A program made the position numbers and the translations under genes. From Actinomycetota bacterium (GTDB lineage Bacteria; Actinomycetota; Geothermincolia; Geothermincolales; RBG-13-55-18), in contig JACIXD010000015.1 of the NCBI GenBank assembly GCA_014360645.1, positions 43,192-107,191 on the forward strand: a stretch of 64,000 nucleotides of DNA. The letters are read 5' to 3'. The notes under the pieces were generated by a model. That model had not been told where the DNA came from and did not search any database. It saw only the letters and a program-made list of their open reading frames with translations. Shown one piece after another: positions 35,958-43,545 of the stretch (positions are counted from its first letter, which is position 1; the number at the start of each line of letters is the position of its first letter).

Positions 35958-36590
35958 TCATTCCATGAGGCCGTTCTTCACCGCGTAACAGGCGAGCTCG
36001 GCGTTGCTCTCCATGCCCATCTTCTCCAGGACGCGCGCGCGGTAGGTGCTCACCGTCTTCACGCTCAGGCACAGCTCGTCGGCGATGTCCTTGAGCCGCT
36101 TCCCCTGGGCCAGCATGCGCATGACCTGGAACTCGCGGTCCGAGAGGCGCTCGTGGGGGGCGCCGCGGTAGTCCTCGTCGATGATCTCCGCCAGCCTCTC
36201 CGCGAGGCTCGGGCTCACGTACCTTCCCCCTCCCACCACCTTTTTCACCGCGTTCACCAGCTCCTCGGCGGCGCTCTCCTTGCTCACGAAACCCGCCGCT
36301 CCCGCCTTGAGCACCCGCGGCGCGTACTGGTCCTCGGGATGCATGGAGAGGATGAGCACCGGGAGGCCGGGGCGCATGGCCCTGATGTCCTTGAGGACCT
36401 CCAGGCCGCTGCGGTCGGGCAGGGAGATGTCCAGCACCACCACGTCCCACGCGGAGGAGTCGATCAGGCGCAGGAGGGCGGCCGCGCTGTCCGCCTCCCC
36501 CACCTCCCGGATCTCCGGCTCCTCGGCTAGGATCATGGCCAGTCCCTTCCGGACCACCGGGTGGTCGTCCACCACCAGCACCCTGATCAA
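35958..36590 (-). CDS. LuxR/NarL-family response regulator
   Basis: A 210-aa regulator. Receiver: IRVLVVDDHPVVRKGLAMIL, phospho-Asp in VVVLDISLPDRSGLEVL, Lys in GFVSKESAAEE. C-terminal helix-turn-helix: LSDREFQVMRMLAQGKRLKD and LCLSVKTVSTYRARVLEKMG. It overlaps the start-side of the large kinase gene by four bases, so the two form a translationally coupled two-component pair; HisKA_3 kinases normally pair with NarL-type regulators. Confidence 0.95.
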   Translation of the reverse strand: MIRVLVVDDHPVVRKGLAMILAEEPEIREVGEADSAAALLRLIDSSAWDVVVLDISLPDRSGLEVLKDIRAMRPGLPVLILSMHPEDQYAPRVLKAGAAGFVSKESAAEELVNAVKKVVGGGRYVSPSLAERLAEIIDEDYRGAPHERLSDREFQVMRMLAQGKRLKDIADELCLSVKTVSTYRARVLEKMGMESNAELACYAVKNGLME

Positions 36591-39500
36591 CCCTCCACCT
36601 CCTCGGCCCTCCCGTCCGCCTCCGAGCGCGCCCGTCCCGCCAGGGGCACCTTGACCGCCACCACCGTCCCGCCTTCCGCCGCCCTCTCCACCCGGAGCTT
36701 GCCGCCGAAGAAATGGATGCGTTCCCGCATGCCGAGTATACCCAGGGACGCGGGATCGAGGGACTCGGCCTCGCTTATGCCCCTGCCGTCGTCACGCACC
36801 TCCATCTCCAGCCAGCCATCGCCGCCGCCCAGCCGCATCTCCACCCTGCGCGCCCCGGCGTGGCGCGCCACGTTGGTCAGCGCCTCCTGGGCGACACGGA
36901 ACAGGGCCGTGGCGAGGTCCCGGTCCAGGCGGCGGCTCATCTCTGCGTCGAGTTCGGAACGGAAGCGGTGGTCGATCCCGGACATGTCCCCGAACCTCTT
37001 GAGCTGCCATTCCAAGGCCGCCTCGAGACCGAGGTCATCGAGGATGCCGGGGCGCAGGGAGGCGGCGATCTCCCGCACGGCTTTTATGGTAGAATCTACC
37101 ATCCCAGCCATCTCCTCCACCTCCCGCAGCACCTCGGGCCGCGCGGCGAGCTTCTTTCCCAGCAAGGAGAGGTTGATCTTCAGCCCGGTGAGGGCCTGGC
37201 CCAGGGTGTCATGTACCTCGCGGGAGATGTGGCGGCGTTCCTCCTCGCGGATGGACTCCAGGCGGGCGGTGAGGGCGCGCAGCCTCTCCGTGGTCACCCG
37301 CAGCTCCTCCTGGCGGCGCCTGCGCTCGCCGATCTCCTCCTCCAGCATGCGGTTGACCTTCTCCAGTTCCCGTGTGCGCTCCCTGACCAGCTCTTCCAGG
37401 TTATGCCTGTACCTGTCCAGCTCCGCCTCCGACCACATGCGCAGCACCGCCATGGCGTAGAGGTCCGCCAGCCTCCCCAGCAGCTCCAGGTCCCGCCCCT
37501 CGTAATCGCGGTCGGAATTGGCCACCGCTACCTGGCCCACCAGCGTTCCCCCCAGCAGAGCCGGCACGGACAAGAAGCGGGCGATGGGGATGTGCCCCTC
37601 CGGCACCCCTATGGAACGCGGGTCCCCGGCGGGTTGGTTGGTGAGCAGCGGCTGCCGGTTCTTGAGCACCCAGCCCCACAGCCCCCTGAAGTCCTTGAAG
37701 ACGAAGGTCTTGTCCTCCATGCCGCACTCGCCCCACACGTCCCTGGTGAGGGTGGGCGACACCAGGTATCCGGTCTCGGAATCGATGTACCCCACGAAAC
37801 CGTGAGGGCTGCGCGTGAGGCGCTTGGCGTTCTCCAGCACCACCTGCGATATCTCCTCGATATCGGCCTGGGCGAGCAGAGCCCCGGAGAGCTCGGCCAT
37901 GGAGCGGTTGACCTCCGACTCCCAGGCCAGCGCCTCCTCGGTGCGCACGCGCCTGGTCACGTCCCTCACCACGCTGCCGACCATCAGCCCCTCGCGGGAA
38001 CGGATGGGGAAGATCACCGCCTGCACGATGCGCCTCTCTCCCGCGGGGGTCTGGAGCTCGCGCTCGCTGGTCTCCCCGAACCAGGTCTCGTATCCCCTGC
38101 GCAGCGAGTCCATGATTAGGGACTTCAACTCCCGGTAGCCCTCCTGGGTCCTGTGCTCCGGGAGGGAGAGATCGTGCTGCACGTCCCAAAGGAAACGTCC
38201 CAGCGCCTCCTCCCGCCGCATGCCCACGATGTCCTCCATGGCGCTGTTCCACTCCACGACGCACCCTTCGCCGTCCACCAGGATGATGCCGTCCGCGGAC
38301 TGCTCCACCACGCTGCGGAACTTCTCCTCGCTCTCCCGCAGCACCTCCTCCGTGTGCACGCGCTCCGAGATGTCCTGGATGACGTGCACCGCGAACTCCA
38401 GGTCGCCGTGCCGGTCGAACACGGGGGAGAGGGAGATCCAGAGGTGTCTGCCCAGCCGCGGCTCGTAGACCTCCCTGCGCGAGCCGCACCTGCCCTTCAC
38501 GGCCTCCGCGCACACGCAGAAATCCGGAGGGGCGCCGGTGCCGTGGATGAGCTCGTAGCAGGTATGTCCGGTGAAATCTCCATTCTCGCCCAGGAGCTCG
38601 CAGAGGGCGGCGTTGTGCTGGATGATGCGGAACTCACCGTCGATGACCAGCATGGCGTCGGCGATGGCGTCGAAGGACCGCTGCCACCTCTCCCGTGCCG
38701 CCTTCTCCGTCTCCAAGGCCGCCCTTTGCGCCGTGATCTCTCTTTCCCGGAACACCGCCAGCCTTCCCGCGCCCTCCCCCGCGGGCAGCGGCCGCAGCTC
38801 CTGCTCTAACCACCTCTCCCCGCGACGCAGCTCTCGTCCAGCCGGAGAGCCGCCGGCGAACGCCTCACGCAGCAGCGCCAGCGCCGCCTCCCGCTCCCCC
38901 TCCGGCAGGATCTCCTCCAGCCTCGCGCCCTTCAGCTCATCCGCATCCCTTCCCAGGCGCCGGGACGCCGCCTGGTTGGCGGCGAGCACGGACCCCGATG
39001 CGTCGCACAACACCAGGGCGTCGGCGCTGGCGTCCAGGATGGCCCTCTCCCGGTCCTCCCTCTCCTTCAAGCTGCGGAAGAGCAGCTCGAAGGGTTCCTC
39101 CAGGCCCGTCTCCACGATGGCCCGGTAGAGGAGGTAGAAGGACACCACCTTGAGGAAGTGGCCCAGGAGGTTGGGGAAGGCGTAGGGATCCTGGTAGAGG
39201 GTAAAGGAGAGCTCGGAGGCCGCCTGCACGGCGATGGAGGCGAGGACCAGCCGCAGCACCCTCGGACTCAACTCCTCCCTCCTGGCGTAGAAATGGGCGG
39301 CGGCGGCAGCGAGCATGACGCATATCACGTACTCGCTCACCTTCTTGAAGGGGGTCAGCCCGGAGCCCTCCACGAAACAGATAGGAAATAGCTTCCATGC
39401 GAAGATGCTCGCCAGCGCCAGGGCGGAGACGGCCGCGTAGGCGGCGATGCCCGCATATATGCGAAACGCGCGTGTGAGGAACAGCGGCGCCGCCAGCAGC

Positions 39501-39880
39501 GAGGCGGCCTCCAGGTAGCGCGCCGTGATCCAGAGCTGCGTGGCGAGGTTCGCCCCTTCCGCGCCGAAGACGCCCATGCCCCTGTAGGCCAGCATGTGCA
39601 GCATGTCCACGCCGCCCACGAAGAGATAGGCCACCCCCAGGAAGGCGAGAAAGCCGTTTTCTCCGGAACGGCGGGTGTGCCAGGCGAGGATGAAGATGCT
39701 GAAGGCAACCAGGGAGCTGAAGGTCTCGGCCACGGCGTGGAAGAGGAGGTAATTGCGGCGGCTGATGAGATAGAGGACCCCCAGCAGGGCCAAGCCTGCC
39801 CCCATCCGCCAGGCCGCCCCTGCCGCATCCCTGCCGAGGCCGCCTCCCCGACCGCTCGCCGCCTTTCCCTTTTCCCTCAT
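36587..39880 (-). CDS. MASE3-PAS-GAF sensor histidine kinase (HisKA_3 type)
   Basis: A 1097-aa kinase. Residues about 25-270 form a seven-helix MASE3 membrane sensor (LLFHAVAETFSSLVAFSIFI, FPICFVEGSGLTPFKKVSEY). Three PAS domains follow (about 280-640), a GAF domain (about 660-800), a coiled coil (RHNLEELVRERTRELEKVNR), HisKA_3 with the phospho-His in ERRHISREVHDTLGQALTGL, and HATPase (DGWLEMEVRDDGRGIS, LGILGMRERI). It would phosphorylate the regulator at 35958. Its start overlaps the stop of the secreted protein gene (ATGA), suggesting a three-gene unit of secreted protein, kinase and regulator. Confidence 0.92.
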   Translation of the reverse strand: MREKGKAASGRGGGLGRDAAGAAWRMGAGLALLGVLYLISRRNYLLFHAVAETFSSLVAFSIFILAWHTRRSGENGFLAFLGVAYLFVGGVDMLHMLAYRGMGVFGAEGANLATQLWITARYLEAASLLAAPLFLTRAFRIYAGIAAYAAVSALALASIFAWKLFPICFVEGSGLTPFKKVSEYVICVMLAAAAAHFYARREELSPRVLRLVLASIAVQAASELSFTLYQDPYAFPNLLGHFLKVVSFYLLYRAIVETGLEEPFELLFRSLKEREDRERAILDASADALVLCDASGSVLAANQAASRRLGRDADELKGARLEEILPEGEREAALALLREAFAGGSPAGRELRRGERWLEQELRPLPAGEGAGRLAVFREREITAQRAALETEKAARERWQRSFDAIADAMLVIDGEFRIIQHNAALCELLGENGDFTGHTCYELIHGTGAPPDFCVCAEAVKGRCGSRREVYEPRLGRHLWISLSPVFDRHGDLEFAVHVIQDISERVHTEEVLRESEEKFRSVVEQSADGIILVDGEGCVVEWNSAMEDIVGMRREEALGRFLWDVQHDLSLPEHRTQEGYRELKSLIMDSLRRGYETWFGETSERELQTPAGERRIVQAVIFPIRSREGLMVGSVVRDVTRRVRTEEALAWESEVNRSMAELSGALLAQADIEEISQVVLENAKRLTRSPHGFVGYIDSETGYLVSPTLTRDVWGECGMEDKTFVFKDFRGLWGWVLKNRQPLLTNQPAGDPRSIGVPEGHIPIARFLSVPALLGGTLVGQVAVANSDRDYEGRDLELLGRLADLYAMAVLRMWSEAELDRYRHNLEELVRERTRELEKVNRMLEEEIGERRRRQEELRVTTERLRALTARLESIREEERRHISREVHDTLGQALTGLKINLSLLGKKLAARPEVLREVEEMAGMVDSTIKAVREIAASLRPGILDDLGLEAALEWQLKRFGDMSGIDHRFRSELDAEMSRRLDRDLATALFRVAQEALTNVARHAGARRVEMRLGGGDGWLEMEVRDDGRGISEAESLDPASLGILGMRERIHFFGGKLRVERAAEGGTVVAVKVPLAGRARSEADGRAEEVEG

Positions 39881-40686
39881 GGCGAGAAGCCCACCACGTC
39901 GTGTCCGCCGCCGACATCCTGGCCGTTGGCGAGATACATGGGGCGCTCGGCGAGGACCTGCCGGTCGCTCTCCATCTTCGCCGCCGCCTCCCTGTCCGCC
40001 CCCGCCTCCTCGTTCACGTCGAGGGTGGTCCTGCTCCTCCCCGCCAGACGGTAATCCCCGGTAAATGGGGCCGTGCCGTCGGCGTAAAGGTAGGTGAGCT
40101 GGGCCGTGGCGCCGTCGCGCCAGCGGTGGCGGTTTCCGGTCTCCCGTCCGAGGTCGCCGACATAGGGACCGCCGCCGTTGCTGGTGAGCACGTACTTGAA
40201 CATCACGATCTCGTTCTCGCCTTCATAATCATCCGCCAGACGGGAATAGGGGGTGTTAAGCCCGCTCTCCGCGAAGAGAGCGGCGGTATAGGCGGGGCTG
40301 GAAGGCTCCCTGAACCAGGTCCACCAGTGACCTATGTCCGTGCTGCTGCCGATCCTGTCCGGTCCCCACCCGTAGTTGGTGTCGCTCACGAAATAGTTGT
40401 TGTCGCGTAAGGCCCTGCCGAGCCCTCCGCCGTCGCCGATCAGCCAGTTTTCGCCGCAGGAATGGCGGATGAACGCCAGTTTCACGGTGCGGGAGGGCGG
40501 GGAAGCGCTGTCCGCGGCCGCTTCCATGCGGGAGGCGGACGAACCTCGCGCCGCCGCCTCCCGCGCCGCGCCGGAACCGCCCGCCGCCACGGGGATCCTC
40601 GCGGCAAACAGGAGGGGCGGCAGGCCCGTCGCCACCAGCACGGCCGGGAGCGACCGTGCCGTTCGATGGCTTCCAGAAAGCATCAT
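39877..40686 (-). CDS. Secreted protein, likely truncated chimera with Actinobacterial C-terminal module
   Basis: A 269-aa protein from the ATG at 40686 (AAAGGGGG site; Met2 also Met). The N-terminal hydrophobic segment (SLPAVLVATGLPPLLFAA) is a probable signal. Residues about 60-150 (KLAFIRHSCGENWLIGDGGG, VSDTNYGWGPDRIGSSTDIG, ENEIVMFK) resemble a secreted domain of unknown function. From about residue 155 the sequence switches to AQLTYLYADGT, SRTTLDVNEEAG and AERPMYLANGQDVGGGHDVV, a DUF5719-like repeat ending. Both modules look incomplete, so an internal deletion may have fused them. It is translationally coupled to the kinase and may present a signal to it. Confidence 0.6.
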   Translation of the reverse strand: MMLSGSHRTARSLPAVLVATGLPPLLFAARIPVAAGGSGAAREAAARGSSASRMEAAADSASPPSRTVKLAFIRHSCGENWLIGDGGGLGRALRDNNYFVSDTNYGWGPDRIGSSTDIGHWWTWFREPSSPAYTAALFAESGLNTPYSRLADDYEGENEIVMFKYVLTSNGGGPYVGDLGRETGNRHRWRDGATAQLTYLYADGTAPFTGDYRLAGRSRTTLDVNEEAGADREAAAKMESDRQVLAERPMYLANGQDVGGGHDVVGFSP

Positions 40687-41286
40687 GGCTTGCCCCCTTT
40701 CCGCTAAGGCCTCCCTTGAGGTCATGATAACACCTGCGAGGAGGGGGGTCATGGACTCGCCGTCACGATACGGCCGGCATGGAAGAGCTGGATGCAGATC
40801 AAAGAGCTTCGGGGGGCCTACGCGGGAATAAGGCCGGGCTCGACTAGCGAGGTGGGGCTTTGAGGTATAGGGGTCGGCGCGTCGGCGCGGCACCCCGCCA
40901 CGACCGGCAGACCACAACCGGGTCGCTCACCGCCGGAGAAGGCGAAGGGCCGGGGCCGCGCATCATCCAATAGCACGGACCGGCGGCAATCTTGGCAATC
41001 CCGGAGAAGGGCAGACGGCCTGAAGGCGCTTGTCGACCCGCCCCATACACGAGCACGGACCGGCGGCGGCGAGCGAGACCCAACCGTTCCCGATAATCCG
41101 ACTTGTGGTAAGCGCAGCCGCCCGGCTATAAATGTAATAGGAGGGCGGCGGCACCAGTCATACGGCTCCGGGCAGTCTCGTTCGTCACCGGCATCAAGGC
41201 ACATCCCTCATACGCTTCTCCTTCGCGTATATGCGGTTCGGGCCGGTATGCCGACCGGCATGCCTCGAGGCGACAGGAGGTAATAG
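40687..41286. other. Divergent non-coding region
   Basis: 600 bases between divergent genes. It contains a repeated AGCACGGACCGGCGGC block (about 40972 and 41050) and the plus-strand promoter at 41103-41132. In the predicted leader of the acyl-CoA ligase an inverted repeat GCCGGT-ATGCCG-ACCGGC lies at about 41242-41259. No gene is called. Confidence 0.45.
41103..41132 (+). promoter_or_regulatory. Candidate promoter of the acyl-CoA ligase gene
   Basis: TTGTGG (41103-41108), an 18-base spacer and TATAAA (41127-41132) in an otherwise GC-rich stretch. It implies a leader of about 150 bases before the ATG at 41287, with the inverted repeat inside. Confidence 0.45.
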
Positions 41287-42960
41287 ATGGAAGAGAGGCT
41301 CTGGCACAAGTCGTATGCGCCCGGGGTCCCGTGGAGCGTCGATTACGAAAAACTGACCGTCTCCGAGGGACTGGCGCGTTCCGCCCGCGACTTCCCCGAC
41401 CGGACCGCCCTCAACTACATGGGGGCGAAGATCTCCTACCGCGAGCTGGACGAGCTGGTCAACCGCTTCGCGCACGCCCTCATGGACCTGGGGATCGGCA
41501 GGGGGGACAAGGTGGCCACCATCATGCCCAACATCCCCCAGATGATCATCGTCAACATGGCCGCCTTCCGCATCGGCGCGGTGGTGGTCCTGAACAATCC
41601 CCTGTACACCGAGCGCGAGCTGCAGTACCAGCTCGACGACTCCGACGCCAGGATCGCCGTCACCCTCACCCTGCTGGTGCCGCGCATAGAGAAGATCATG
41701 CCCCAGACCAGAGTGGAGAAGGTCATCGGCTGCCAGATCAACACCCACCTCCCGTTTCCCAAGAAGCAGCTCTTCCCCTACGTGCGCAAGGCCATGTACA
41801 GGAAGATCACGCCCACGGACAAGGTGCTGCGCTACGAGGACCTGATCCGGAAATATCCCGGTGACCCCGTCGAGGACCGGGGGGAATGGGAGGAGCTCTC
41901 CACCATCATCTACACCGGGGGCACCACCGGGAAGAGCAAGGGCGTGATGCTCAGCCACAGGAACATCAGCGTCAACGTACAGCAGTTCGCCGCGTGGTTC
42001 CCCGACCTGGAGCGGGGAAAGTACTCCCTGGTGGGCACCTTCCCGGTCTTCCACGCCGCGGGCTTCACCGCCTGCCAGAACTTCTTCTGTTGGCAGGCCT
42101 GGGAGCACTGCATGATCCCCCGCCCCGAGCCCAAGGCGGTGATCGAGATCCTCAAGAGGGACCGCCCCGATTTCCTGCCCGGCGTCCCCACCATCTTCGT
42201 CGGTCTCCTCGCCGACCCGGAGTTCCGCAACATGGACCTCTCTTATATCAAGGGCTTCTTCTCCGGCGCCGCCCCCCTGGCCGCCGATACCATCCGCGAC
42301 CTCAAGGAGCTCACCGGGGCCACCATCCTCGAGGTCTACGGCCAGACGGAGACCGCCCCCGTAGCCACCGTCACCCCCTGGGGAGGGGAGATCAAACCCG
42401 GCACGGTGGGCATACCCGTCCCGGACACGGACATAAAGATAGTGGACCTGGACACCGGGGAGCGCGAGCTGCCCCCGGGAGAGGCGGGCGAGATCATCAT
42501 CTCCGGCCCCCAGTGCATGATGGGCTATTACAAGAAGCCCCAGGAGACTTCGGAGGCGCTCCGGGACGGCTGGGTGTACACGGGCGACATCGGCTTCTTC
42601 GACGATGACGGTTACCTCTCGGTGGTGGACCGTAAGAAGGACATGGTCATCGCGGGCGGCTATAACATCTACCCGGTGGAGATCGACAACGTGCTCTTCG
42701 ACCACCCCAAGATCCTGGAGGCCTGCGCGGTGGGCGTGCCCGACCCCTACCGCGGCGAGACCGTCAAGGCGTTCATCGTGGTCAAGGAGGGAGAGTCCCT
42801 GAGCGAGGAGGAGGTCATCGCCTACTGTAAGGAGAACCTGGCTCCATACAAGGTGCCCACCCGGGTTGAGTTCGTGGACGAGCTCCCCAAGAGCGTGGTG
42901 GGAAAGATCCTGCGCCGCGAGCTGCGCGACCGCGAGCTCGAGAGACAGTCCCAAGGCTGA
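41287..42960 (+). CDS. Long-chain fatty acid-CoA ligase (AMP-forming)
   Basis: A 557-aa adenylate-forming ligase. P-loop-like motif IYTGGTTGKSKGVMLSH (around residue 210), A5-type EVYGQTETAP, A7/A8 GWVYTGDIGFFDDDGYLSVV with DRKKDMVIAGGYNIYPVEI, and the C-terminal catalytic Lys in PKSVVGKILRRELR. The fold and motifs are typical of FadD. It activates a fatty or other carboxylic acid to acyl-CoA, with ATP giving AMP and PPi. AGGAGGT precedes the start. It stands alone rather than in an operon. Confidence 0.93.
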   Translation: MEERLWHKSYAPGVPWSVDYEKLTVSEGLARSARDFPDRTALNYMGAKISYRELDELVNRFAHALMDLGIGRGDKVATIMPNIPQMIIVNMAAFRIGAVVVLNNPLYTERELQYQLDDSDARIAVTLTLLVPRIEKIMPQTRVEKVIGCQINTHLPFPKKQLFPYVRKAMYRKITPTDKVLRYEDLIRKYPGDPVEDRGEWEELSTIIYTGGTTGKSKGVMLSHRNISVNVQQFAAWFPDLERGKYSLVGTFPVFHAAGFTACQNFFCWQAWEHCMIPRPEPKAVIEILKRDRPDFLPGVPTIFVGLLADPEFRNMDLSYIKGFFSGAAPLAADTIRDLKELTGATILEVYGQTETAPVATVTPWGGEIKPGTVGIPVPDTDIKIVDLDTGERELPPGEAGEIIISGPQCMMGYYKKPQETSEALRDGWVYTGDIGFFDDDGYLSVVDRKKDMVIAGGYNIYPVEIDNVLFDHPKILEACAVGVPDPYRGETVKAFIVVKEGESLSEEEVIAYCKENLAPYKVPTRVEFVDELPKSVVGKILRRELRDRELERQSQG

Positions 42961-43545
42961 CGCCAGGTTCGTCTTTCCGAGGCGCCGGCTCATGGCGGCC
43001 GAGGAAGGGGAGAGGGCGGGCCCGGATTTGAACACGCCTCACGTCTAGGGAGTCCAAACCTGTATCGCTTGAGACGGGCGGGATGGCGGGCCAGGTGTTG
43101 ACGCCGCGCTCATGCCCATGTCTGGCTGTCCGTGTAACCGTTGTTCTCATGCCTGTATCCCACTCTCTTATGCCCAGCACGGAGGGAGCGGGAACCACGG
43201 CTTTCAACGCCGCACGGAACGTCAACCCTCATCTCATGCGCGGCGGGAGCGGGAGCAGAGGCGTGCTTCCCTCACGCCGGCGCCTCCCCATGGCGCTTAA
43301 AGCCCTCGGACACCGGGGCCGCCCGAGCCGGGGAGAGGCCGCTGCGCGTCCGTTTACAGCCCCGTTCGGCAGGACGATAATTATATAGGGGTCAGTATCC
43401 GTCACGGGCCGTTAGCGGAGCGGAGACGGAGTTCAGGAAAACGCTGCCTCGCGAATGAGCAGACAAGGGCAGAGTGCTCCATTCCGGCAAGAAGAACGGG
43501 CCCGTAAAGCGAAACCCGTCACGAAGAGACAGGGGCTGAGCGACC
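42961..43545. other. Non-coding region before the membrane kinase
   Basis: 585 bases with no supportable gene. The left part is compositionally ordinary. A promoter is proposed at 43353-43381 and a GGGGTCAG motif at 43388-43395. Confidence 0.4.
43353..43381 (+). promoter_or_regulatory. Candidate promoter of the membrane histidine kinase gene
   Basis: TTTACA (43353-43358), a 17-base spacer and GATAAT (43376-43381), followed by an AT-rich TATATA. It lies 165 bases before the ATG at 43546. Confidence 0.5.

Noticed and set aside
41194..43035. 613-codon minus-strand frame
   Set aside because: Antisense to the acyl-CoA ligase, which has all expected motifs.
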